A stretch of 64,000 nucleotides of DNA from an uncultured Bacteroidota bacterium (GTDB lineage Bacteria; Bacteroidota; Bacteroidia; Flavobacteriales; Flavobacteriaceae). Below the pieces are notes generated by a model. That model saw only the letters and a list, made by a program, of their open reading frames with translations. It ran no database searches and was not told where the DNA came from. This document shows, one piece after another, positions 55,168-63,385 of the stretch. The number at the start of each line of letters is the position of its first letter. Position 1 is the first letter of the stretch. Location: assembly GCA_902526075.1 (NCBI GenBank), contig CABZJM010000004.1, forward strand, positions 1-64,000. The letters run 5' to 3'. A program made the position numbers and the translations under genes.

Positions 55168-56607
55168 ATGAAAAAAATATTTGTAATCATCCTAGGAGTA
55201 TTTCTAATATCATGTAATAATCATGTTCAAAAAAAGCATAACATACTTTTTATTTCAATTGATGATCTAAGGCCAACTATGAATTCTTATAATTATGAAA
55301 ATGAGAAAATGATTACTCCTTACATGGATAAGTTGGCTTCTGAGGGCGTACAATTTAATAATGCTTTTACAAATATTGCAGTATGTGGTGCAAGTAGAGC
55401 AAGTATTATGACTGGTGTTAGACCAAGCGAGAAGAGATTTAATGATTTTTCAACTCGAGCGTCAGTTGACGCCCCAAATGCAATTCCGCTTAATCAGATT
55501 TTTAAAGAAAACGGATATGAGACTATTTCATATGGAAAGATTTACCATCACAATGATGATTTTGCAGAGTATTGGACAGAAAAAGATAATGGTGCAGCTC
55601 AAGCTGATTTTCAAGATCCAGAATCTATAAGATTACGAGATAATGCTGAAACGGGTGAGTATGGTAAGAAAAATCCAATTGTCGAATATCCTGATGTAGA
55701 TGACTTTGCATATAATGATGGAAAAATTACACTTAGGGCAATTGAAAAGTTTAAGGAATTTAGCAACAATGGAAAACCTTTTTTTATGGCAATCGGATAT
55801 GTATCTCCTCACCTACCTTTCATACAGCCTAAAAAATATTGGGATATGTATGACCATGATAAAATCAAATTAGCAGAAAACACATATCAACCTCTGAATT
55901 CACCAGACATAGCAATTGAAGCACAACATAATTCAGCGGAACTTAGAAAAAATTACCTTGGAATTCCTGCCGAAGGATTACTGGATGAGAAATTATCACG
56001 GGACCTTGTTCATGGTTATTATGCGAGTGTTTCCTATATGGATGCAATGATTGGAAAATTAATCCAAGGATTAGAAGAGGCTGGATTAAGAGATAATACA
56101 ACAATAATTTTGTGGAGTGATCACGGATACTTTTTAGGTGAACATGGCTTTTGGTGTAAGCATAGTACTTTTTACGAAGCAGTCCAAACCCCGTTAATTA
56201 TATCTTCTCCAAAATATAGTGCAAAGGATAATTCAGATTCTTTCACGGAGTTAGTTGACATATACCCCACAATTTGTGAGCTTACCGGGATAACTCCTCC
56301 GAATTATATACAAGGACAAAGCTTAACTCCCGTTCTTGAAAATCCAAAAATTATTTTAAAAGATGAGGTTTACACAAGATATAAGCAAGGCGAAGCAGTG
56401 ATAGATAAAAACTATTCTTACACTGAATTTGTATTAGGAGAAAAATATTTAGGTAATATGCTTTATGATATGCAAAACGATAAAAAGCAAAATATTGATA
56501 TTTCAAAACTCCCTGAAAATAAAGAGCTTGTTAAAAAATATAGTATTAAATTAGAAAAGATGAGAACTTATGTAAATAAGGATCCGTTTCAAAATCAATC
56601 AAATTAA
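55168..56607 (+). CDS. S1-family sulfatase (third), lipoprotein
   Basis: Sulfatase of 479 residues with a lipobox (LISC, Cys16) for outer-membrane anchoring. SIDDLRP is typical of iduronate-2-sulfatase-like enzymes. The formylglycine motif is CGASR (Cys73), with Ala in place of the usual Pro; this variant still has the Cys and Arg needed for maturation by FGE. WSDHGYFLGEHGFW supplies metal and active-site residues. Follows the second sulfatase by 7 bp and is followed by the beta-helix gene after 2 bp. Confidence 0.92.
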   Translation: MKKIFVIILGVFLISCNNHVQKKHNILFISIDDLRPTMNSYNYENEKMITPYMDKLASEGVQFNNAFTNIAVCGASRASIMTGVRPSEKRFNDFSTRASVDAPNAIPLNQIFKENGYETISYGKIYHHNDDFAEYWTEKDNGAAQADFQDPESIRLRDNAETGEYGKKNPIVEYPDVDDFAYNDGKITLRAIEKFKEFSNNGKPFFMAIGYVSPHLPFIQPKKYWDMYDHDKIKLAENTYQPLNSPDIAIEAQHNSAELRKNYLGIPAEGLLDEKLSRDLVHGYYASVSYMDAMIGKLIQGLEEAGLRDNTTIILWSDHGYFLGEHGFWCKHSTFYEAVQTPLIISSPKYSAKDNSDSFTELVDIYPTICELTGITPPNYIQGQSLTPVLENPKIILKDEVYTRYKQGEAVIDKNYSYTEFVLGEKYLGNMLYDMQNDKKQNIDISKLPENKELVKKYSIKLEKMRTYVNKDPFQNQSN

Positions 56608-56609
56608 CT

Positions 56610-59117
56610 ATGATGATTTCAAAATCTTATAAAGTATTGTGTGTATTTTTTATATTAATGTTTACAAGCAATCAGCTTATAATTGCACAGGATTTTTATG
56701 TTTCAGATTCAAACGGTTCAGATAATTATTCAGGCACCCTTGAAGCACCCTTTAAAACAATAAATAAAGGGATTGCTATGGTTAGTGCCGGAGGAACAGT
56801 TTATGTTATGGATGGTATTTACCAAAATGAAAATTATGGCACTGTGGATCCTTCAACTAATACAAACATGGATAATCCACACGTAGTTACTGTCAATAAA
56901 TCAGGTAGTGAAGGCGCATATATTACATTAAGAAATTACCCAGGACAAACACCCAAAATTCAATTTGATGGAAGAGGTGGTATAGTTATTTCAAATAACA
57001 TGAATTATATAATTATCGAGGGCTTTGAAGTTGAGGGTCCTGCACAAGATATTAATTATGAAATGGCTGAGGCGGATAGAAATTATAAAATTGAAATGGC
57101 TGAAGACGAAGATGATTCTACAAATTATAACCATTCTTATTTTGGAGGAAAAGGAATATGGGGAGGCTACGGAGCTCATCACAATATTATAATAAGAAAT
57201 AATATTGTACACGATACGTGTGGCTCTGCAATTAGATTTAATGACAGTGATCACATATTAATAGAAAACAATATAGTTTATAATTCAAACTGGTGGACTT
57301 CTTCGGCATCAAGCGCCATTGTACTAGCTGAATCCATTGCGGTTTCTGGTGATAATAGTAACGATATTAAAATGATAATTCGTGGAAATATTGTTTATAA
57401 TAATTGGAATAGAATTCGATTTTATGTGACACAACTCCCAGATAATTCAGGAAATAATAATCCAAATTATGGAACAGCAAATTTTCAATCTATATGGGAC
57501 GGCCAAGGCATTTATGTTACAAGAAGCGACCCTGAATATGCTGGAACTTTTTTATTCGAAAATAATTTGTGTTTAAATAATGGTAAAAATGGAATTAATT
57601 TTGACCATTCGCACTCAGCCTCTGCAATTTATCAAAATAATACACTTTACTATAATGGGGTCCATGAAATCATTCAGGACATATCGGAAGCTGAAGGTAA
57701 TCCAGCACACAGAGGACAAAAAGTAGGTGGTATAAAAGCCAACCACGTTCTAAATGCTACCGTTGTAAATAATATTATTATGACTCGAGATAATGAGTTT
57801 TCAGCTCTTCAATTAAATAATGTTTATGGAACTAGGGTCGCAACTGATAACATAATTGTTAATGGGACCTATGCATGGCCGGCTACTGAAAGTAATAATC
57901 TTATCAATGTTGATCCTATGTTTACTTCAGCACCTGAGACTGTGGATGGTCCACTTACTTTCGAAGGAACTAATTTTTCACTTACTGAAGGTTCTCCAGC
58001 AATAAATGCAGGAAACCCTAGTTATAGCCCTACTCATGATATTGAAGGAAATCCAAGACCAGTTTCAGCAAGTGCTATTGCGTCAACAAGTTTTGAAAAT
58101 GCAACTGGCGGATGGACAGCATTTGGCTCTACAATTGAAACATCATCCGAGCAATCATTATCGGGTGATAGAAGCTTATTTACAATGGATAGGACAGCAA
58201 ATTGGCATAGCCCAAGAATCGTATTAAACAATCTACTTGATCAAGGTGATACATATACATTTTATATTTGGGTTAAATTAGCTGATGGTGAGACTGGTAC
58301 ATCTCAGTTAACAATAAAGGATACTGATCAAAATGATTATTATAATCTAACTGATGCTATTGAGGTCTCTGATCAAGAATGGACTTTATTAACTGCAGAT
58401 TTTACACATAATATTTCAAATAATTTCTTTTTGTATGTGAAAGGACCACCTGTACAAGGTGGTGTTGGTGCCAGCTATTACATTGATGATTTTTCACTAG
58501 TTACCGAAGGCTCTGCAGCGGTTGATTTTGAAAATTCTGGTGATATAGTTGATATCGGAGCATATGAGTTTAGCACCAATGAATGTTCAAACGACACAAT
58601 ACCACCGGTAATTGAATTTTCAGATTGTGGTGGGTCAGGATGTAGTTATGAATATGAAATAAATTCAACTTTTGATATAGATGATATTGATCTTCCAACA
58701 GTAAATGACAATTGTGATAGTGACATAAGTTATGAGGTTTCTCATAATGTTGACACATCAATAATTGGAGTTTATTTTGTCACTTTTACAGCCTCTGATG
58801 ATTCAGGAAATTCTGTGAGCACTCAAGTTGAGGTAACTGTTTTTGACCCACTTTCTATTTCAGAAAATAATGTTGAAAACATGTTTGTGTATCCGAATCC
58901 TGTCAAAGACATACTTAACATTCAAAATGTTTATTCGAATTCAAAAATATCCGTGTTCGATATATTGGGTAAAAATTATGAAATAAATATTATAAATAAT
59001 TTTGAAAGTAATTCGCTTTCTATTGACACATCAGGTTTTGAAAAAGGCTTATATTTTTTAAAGCTTGAGGATATAAATACGGGACAATCAAAAATCTTTA
59101 GATTAATAAAACAATAA
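56610..59117 (+). CDS. T9SS-exported right-handed beta-helix protein with inserted CBM22-like domain
   Basis: Exported protein of 835 residues. Signal peptide about 1-26; right-handed parallel beta-helix about 28-470 starting DFYVSDSNGSDNYSGTL, the fold of polysaccharide lyases and several hydrolases. The helix-capping EGNPRPV at 479-485 and DIGAYEF at 648-654 are normally adjacent but here are split by a carbohydrate-binding domain of about 140 residues (about 493-632) with RTANWHSP, characteristic of xylan-binding CBM22. A HYR-like domain (about 660-755) and a T9SS type-A domain (MFVYPNPVKDIL) follow. Catalytic residues cannot be named; a lyase, hydrolase or binding role are all possible. 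Confidence 0.85.
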   Translation: MMISKSYKVLCVFFILMFTSNQLIIAQDFYVSDSNGSDNYSGTLEAPFKTINKGIAMVSAGGTVYVMDGIYQNENYGTVDPSTNTNMDNPHVVTVNKSGSEGAYITLRNYPGQTPKIQFDGRGGIVISNNMNYIIIEGFEVEGPAQDINYEMAEADRNYKIEMAEDEDDSTNYNHSYFGGKGIWGGYGAHHNIIIRNNIVHDTCGSAIRFNDSDHILIENNIVYNSNWWTSSASSAIVLAESIAVSGDNSNDIKMIIRGNIVYNNWNRIRFYVTQLPDNSGNNNPNYGTANFQSIWDGQGIYVTRSDPEYAGTFLFENNLCLNNGKNGINFDHSHSASAIYQNNTLYYNGVHEIIQDISEAEGNPAHRGQKVGGIKANHVLNATVVNNIIMTRDNEFSALQLNNVYGTRVATDNIIVNGTYAWPATESNNLINVDPMFTSAPETVDGPLTFEGTNFSLTEGSPAINAGNPSYSPTHDIEGNPRPVSASAIASTSFENATGGWTAFGSTIETSSEQSLSGDRSLFTMDRTANWHSPRIVLNNLLDQGDTYTFYIWVKLADGETGTSQLTIKDTDQNDYYNLTDAIEVSDQEWTLLTADFTHNISNNFFLYVKGPPVQGGVGASYYIDDFSLVTEGSAAVDFENSGDIVDIGAYEFSTNECSNDTIPPVIEFSDCGGSGCSYEYEINSTFDIDDIDLPTVNDNCDSDISYEVSHNVDTSIIGVYFVTFTASDDSGNSVSTQVEVTVFDPLSISENNVENMFVYPNPVKDILNIQNVYSNSKISVFDILGKNYEINIINNFESNSLSIDTSGFEKGLYFLKLEDINTGQSKIFRLIKQ

Positions 59118-59142
59118 TATTATATAAACAAAACAATCAGTT

Positions 59143-59679
59143 ATGAAACTTACTATTAAATTTATTTTAACACTTTTTATAGTCTTCTTTTACACTTTTT
59201 CATTTTCTCAAAAATCTTTAGAATTAAAGAATTCAGATTTGGAGAGGGTTAGTCCTGATGGTAAGTTTTGGTGGTGGAATGACGTTACGCGCAAAGGAGC
59301 TGATGCTACATTTTCTGTGGAGGATTTCGATACAAATCCGGGCAGTCAAAAGGCCCTTAAAGTACAAACTCATACGATGGGCGAAAAGGGTTATCACTTA
59401 AGTTCCCAATACAATCAAAAGTTTAAAGGAAAAGAAGGAGATGCCGTCACAATTTCTTTTCATGCCAAGAACAAAGATGGAGGAGGAAAAATGAAATTAG
59501 TGATTCAATCTGATGTTCAAGGAAGTTATCAGGGAAAGGATTTTATTCTCTCGGAAGATTGGACCAAATATTCACATACTTTTAACTTAAAATCTAATAG
59601 CTCAAATCAAGCAATAAGATTTTGGTATATGACTGAGGGAACAGAATTTTTCTTAGACGACGTATCAATATCAAAATAA
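59143..59679 (+). CDS. Secreted stand-alone carbohydrate-binding module
   Basis: Small exported protein of 178 residues: signal peptide (about 1-22) and a single CBM4/9-like beta-sandwich with no catalytic domain and no T9SS tail. It shares SDVQGSYQG, YSHTF, RFWYM and DVSIS with the N-terminal domain of the GH30 enzyme, so the two are paralogues and should bind the same ligand. Probably periplasmic or released; it may help capture or present oligosaccharide. Own short spacers on both sides, no obvious promoter. Confidence 0.82.
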   Translation: MKLTIKFILTLFIVFFYTFSFSQKSLELKNSDLERVSPDGKFWWWNDVTRKGADATFSVEDFDTNPGSQKALKVQTHTMGEKGYHLSSQYNQKFKGKEGDAVTISFHAKNKDGGGKMKLVIQSDVQGSYQGKDFILSEDWTKYSHTFNLKSNSSNQAIRFWYMTEGTEFFLDDVSISK

Positions 59680-59714
59680 ATTATTAAATTATTAATTATA
59701 AAAACAAATTAATT

Positions 59715-62700
59715 ATGAATAAACTTTACTCAATCATTGTAGCTTTATTGATGTTTTTCAATTTAAGCTTATTTGCCCAAGATAGCCCACCTTGGGATTT
59801 TAACGGAACTGATCATGGCTTTGTTGCACAAAATTATGCATCATTATTAGTGGGCGACTCTTATGTTACTTTTACCTTGACTGATGCTGATGGAGATGGA
59901 GATGCTGAGTCTGCAAACTCAAATTTCAGAAATTTAGACGCAGGAATTGACACGTCTTTAGGTGGTTTTATTGCAATCACGATGAAAAATGAAACTGCCA
60001 ACAACAAAATGCAGGCAATCATTGGTACACCAGGTGGTGGTTGTGGATGTTATGTAAATTTTGAAACGCTTACTGCTAATGACGAAGATTTTGTAACTCA
60101 TTATATAAATGTGGGTGCAAACTCAAATTGGACCGGAACAATTAGTGAAATAATTTTTAGGTTTAAAAAAGGTAATGGAGTCAACAATCAGACTTTTGCA
60201 GGAGATATTTTGATAGATCATATTGAAATTGTAGAATCAATTCCTGCTACTCCAAGAGTTGACTATACATTTGATGATACTTCCGATAGCGAAGGTTTTT
60301 CTGGAGTTAATGGTATTACACTTACACAGCCAGTAGCTGGCGAACTACATTTAGATATAGCTGCTCAGAGCCCATATCCAAAGTTGGAGCAAACAGGCCT
60401 TTACAGCGTTGATGCTGATACGTATAAATATGCGCAAGTAACATTGATAAATAATTCACCAAAGAATAAGCTAACCCTTGTTTCACCCAGTGGTGGAAAC
60501 CAGTATTCAACTAGGGATATGGTAGCAAATGATGGTGTTGTTCAAACATACGAGTTAGACCTAACTGCTTTAACAAATTGGAACGGCACTCAAGCAAATT
60601 GGTGGCTTCAACTAGTTGAAAATCCAGGGGATGGACCAGTCGCATCAGCAGGTATTATTGACATTCAGCAAATTTTATTTGCTACTGAATCTATTATGCC
60701 CCCAGTCTTAGCTTGTGATGAAACTTACTCATATACTTACGGTAACAATGAGTCTGGAACATTATTTAGTGCTTCAAACCCTGGTGGAGAAGTAACGGTA
60801 ACGGTAACTGGTTCAACAGAAAATAATTATGATGACTTAATCATGACAGATGGTGCTGGAAATGTATTGTATAGTGCTTCTGGTGATCATACTGGTCAGG
60901 CAATTACTTCTACTGATGGTACAATCTATGTAGAAATTGATTCTGACGGTTCTGTTAGTGGATTTACACTTGACTTTGCTGTCACTTGTCCTGCAGCAAC
61001 AACAAATGTTACATTCAGTGTAAATACTGAGAACATTGAAGTAGGTGCAAATGGTATCTATGTTGGTGGTGGAGTTCTTGGTGGTTCTGACGCTTACGCA
61101 TTATCAGATGATGATGGTGATGGTGTTTGGGTAACTACTATTGCTTTAGCACCTGGTACTACAGGAAACTACATATTCTTTAATAGCCCTAACGGTTCAT
61201 CTGACTGGGGAACAAAAGAAAATTTAAATGGTCAAGATTGTGCTGATCCAGCCAACTATGATGATAGAATCTTAGATCCAGTAGGAGAAGAAGATTATAC
61301 ATTATTACACTGCTTTGGAGAATGTTCAGGTAATGGTACAGGCGAATGTCCTGCTCCATCAACTACTTATGACGTTACATTCAATGTAAACATGAGTAAC
61401 TATCCTGGAGGATTAGCTGACAGTGATATCGTTTACTTAAACGGTAACTTTGTTGGATGGTGTGGAGACTGTACTCCAATGAACGACGATGATGGAGACG
61501 GAATTTGGACTGTAACAATTGCATTAGAAGATGGTGACTATGAATATAAGTTCACTATTAACGGATGGAGTGTTCAGGAAGAATTTGGATCAATCGGAGC
61601 TGTTGAAGGTTGTACAGTTACTGATGGTACATATACCAACAGAGCATTTACAGTCGCTGGTGCTGATATGACATTAGAAACAGTATTCTGGAACTTATGT
61701 CCTGGCGAAACACCTGGTCAAGTTTACAATGTAACATTTGCTGTTGATACAGCTAATATTACCGTTGGTGATAGTGGTATGTATTTAGGTGGTGGTGCAT
61801 TTGGAGACGCACAAGGTCACGCAATGTCCGATGACGACGGAGACGGAGTATATGAGGTTACACTTGAGGTTAATACAGATCAAGTTGGAGCGAATTATAT
61901 ATTCTTAAACGGACCTAATGACGGTGGTGACTGGGGAGCTAAGGAAGACTTAGCTGGCCAAGAATGTGCTGACGTAAACAACTATAATGATAGAATGCTA
62001 CCTGAATTTGATGGCGATACATACTTATTACACTGCTTCGGAGATTGCTCTGGTGATGGTGTAGGTTGTGCTGCTACTGAAGATGGTATGATGGTTCTAC
62101 AAGGTATCATTGACTTTACAGTTCCTAGTGCTGGTTCTGACGGAAAAGCGATTCATGTACTTGTTACTGAAGATATCGCTGACCTGTCTAACTATGGAAT
62201 AGGTGTTGCTAACAACGGTGGTGGTACCGATGGTGAAGAATATATCTTCCCAGAAGGTTCAGCTACTGCTGGTCAACATATATTAGTTGCTAGATCTCTG
62301 GAAGCCATGGAAGCTTATGGAATGACTGGCTTTGACCAAGTACTACAAGCAAGTAGTGATATTTCACAAAATGGTGATGATGCTATCGAGCTTTACTTTG
62401 GCGGAGGTGTTATCGAAGTATTCGGTGATGTTGATGTTGATGGTACTGGTGAAGCATGGGAATACATGGATTCTTGGGCATATAAAGTTGAAGGAGCGTG
62501 GACGTATGGTGAAGTTAACTGTACTGACGGTTCAGAAACAACATGTGATTCAGGATGTCCATATCCATTTGTAGAATGTGCTGCCCCTGTAACATTCCCA
62601 TTGTGTGAAGACTTTGAGGATGGAACTGAAGGATGGACATTTGTTGACCTAGGAGGTTTAGATTCTGATTGGCTAATTGATACTCCAGCAAATGGAGATT

Positions 62701-63314
62701 CAGCTGCTGCATTAGGTCACGGTTACTTACCTTCAACTGCTGCATATGATGACTGGGCAATTTCCCCATCATATGATACATCAGGTTTAACTGAAGGAAC
62801 AGCAACTGTATCCTACTTTGAATATCTAAACTGGTCAGCTGATGCTACTGCACACAACGTATGGTACGCAACTGATTATGCAGGTGATCCAACAACTGCT
62901 ACATGGGTATTATTAAATGATGTAATCGGTACTGATGCTGAAGATGTATTTGTACAGAGAACATTTAGTATACCAAGTGCTGAAAGTGTTGTAATTGGAT
63001 TCCAGTATAATAGTACTTATGGTGCTGATTGGAACATCGATGACATCTGTATAGATGGTACATTATCTACAAGTAATAATGAAATACTTGATATGATGAT
63101 TTATCCTAACCCAGTTGATGGTAACTATGTTACTATTGTAACTCCGGTACAAGGATCTAAGGAAATTCAAGTATTTACTGTAACTGGTAGAAAAGTAATG
63201 GATACTGTTATTAATGGAAACACACTTGATGTGAGTTCATTCAATAGTGGTTTCTATATGCTGAAAGTTACAGTTGATGGACAAAGTAAAGTATCTAAAC
63301 TAGTTGTTAGATAA
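59715..63314 (+). CDS. Large T9SS-exported multi-domain glycan-binding protein
   Basis: Exported protein of 1199 residues without a recognisable catalytic domain. Order: signal peptide; two CBM-like beta-sandwiches (about 26-175 and 180-325); a C-rich CUB-like domain (about 334-425); three related repeats (about 430-537, 551-662, 670-779), each with a DDDGDG acidic loop and ending in a Cys-rich segment, resembling starch-binding-type (CBM20/AMPK-like) sandwiches; a lamin-tail-like domain (about 790-950); a MAM/choice-of-anchor-J-like domain (about 963-1115); T9SS domain (MMIYPNPVDGN). Likely a surface glycan-binding protein of the locus. A strong terminator follows. Confidence 0.82.
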   Translation: MNKLYSIIVALLMFFNLSLFAQDSPPWDFNGTDHGFVAQNYASLLVGDSYVTFTLTDADGDGDAESANSNFRNLDAGIDTSLGGFIAITMKNETANNKMQAIIGTPGGGCGCYVNFETLTANDEDFVTHYINVGANSNWTGTISEIIFRFKKGNGVNNQTFAGDILIDHIEIVESIPATPRVDYTFDDTSDSEGFSGVNGITLTQPVAGELHLDIAAQSPYPKLEQTGLYSVDADTYKYAQVTLINNSPKNKLTLVSPSGGNQYSTRDMVANDGVVQTYELDLTALTNWNGTQANWWLQLVENPGDGPVASAGIIDIQQILFATESIMPPVLACDETYSYTYGNNESGTLFSASNPGGEVTVTVTGSTENNYDDLIMTDGAGNVLYSASGDHTGQAITSTDGTIYVEIDSDGSVSGFTLDFAVTCPAATTNVTFSVNTENIEVGANGIYVGGGVLGGSDAYALSDDDGDGVWVTTIALAPGTTGNYIFFNSPNGSSDWGTKENLNGQDCADPANYDDRILDPVGEEDYTLLHCFGECSGNGTGECPAPSTTYDVTFNVNMSNYPGGLADSDIVYLNGNFVGWCGDCTPMNDDDGDGIWTVTIALEDGDYEYKFTINGWSVQEEFGSIGAVEGCTVTDGTYTNRAFTVAGADMTLETVFWNLCPGETPGQVYNVTFAVDTANITVGDSGMYLGGGAFGDAQGHAMSDDDGDGVYEVTLEVNTDQVGANYIFLNGPNDGGDWGAKEDLAGQECADVNNYNDRMLPEFDGDTYLLHCFGDCSGDGVGCAATEDGMMVLQGIIDFTVPSAGSDGKAIHVLVTEDIADLSNYGIGVANNGGGTDGEEYIFPEGSATAGQHILVARSLEAMEAYGMTGFDQVLQASSDISQNGDDAIELYFGGGVIEVFGDVDVDGTGEAWEYMDSWAYKVEGAWTYGEVNCTDGSETTCDSGCPYPFVECAAPVTFPLCEDFEDGTEGWTFVDLGGLDSDWLIDTPANGDSAAALGHGYLPSTAAYDDWAISPSYDTSGLTEGTATVSYFEYLNWSADATAHNVWYATDYAGDPTTATWVLLNDVIGTDAEDVFVQRTFSIPSAESVVIGFQYNSTYGADWNIDDICIDGTLSTSNNEILDMMIYPNPVDGNYVTIVTPVQGSKEIQVFTVTGRKVMDTVINGNTLDVSSFNSGFYMLKVTVDGQSKVSKLVVR

Positions 63315-63336
63315 TTTATTAAGCCTATAAATAAAG

Positions 63337-63369
63337 AATGCCAGATAAATTTTTATCTGGCATTTTTTT
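63337..63369 (+). terminator. Strong intrinsic terminator before GH10
   Basis: Arms AATGCCAGATAA and TTATCTGGCATT pair perfectly over 12 bp with a 4 nt loop (ATTT), followed by TTTTT. It lies 23 bp after the 1199-residue gene and only 16 bp before the GH10 start codon, leaving no room for an intervening promoter. Confidence 0.9.
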
Positions 63370-63385
63370 AATAATTTAAACCAAT

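Noticed and set aside
59715-63314. DDDGDG repeats as dockerin modules
   Set aside because: Dockerins have paired 12-residue calcium loops followed by helices; here each loop sits in a beta-sandwich and only once per module.
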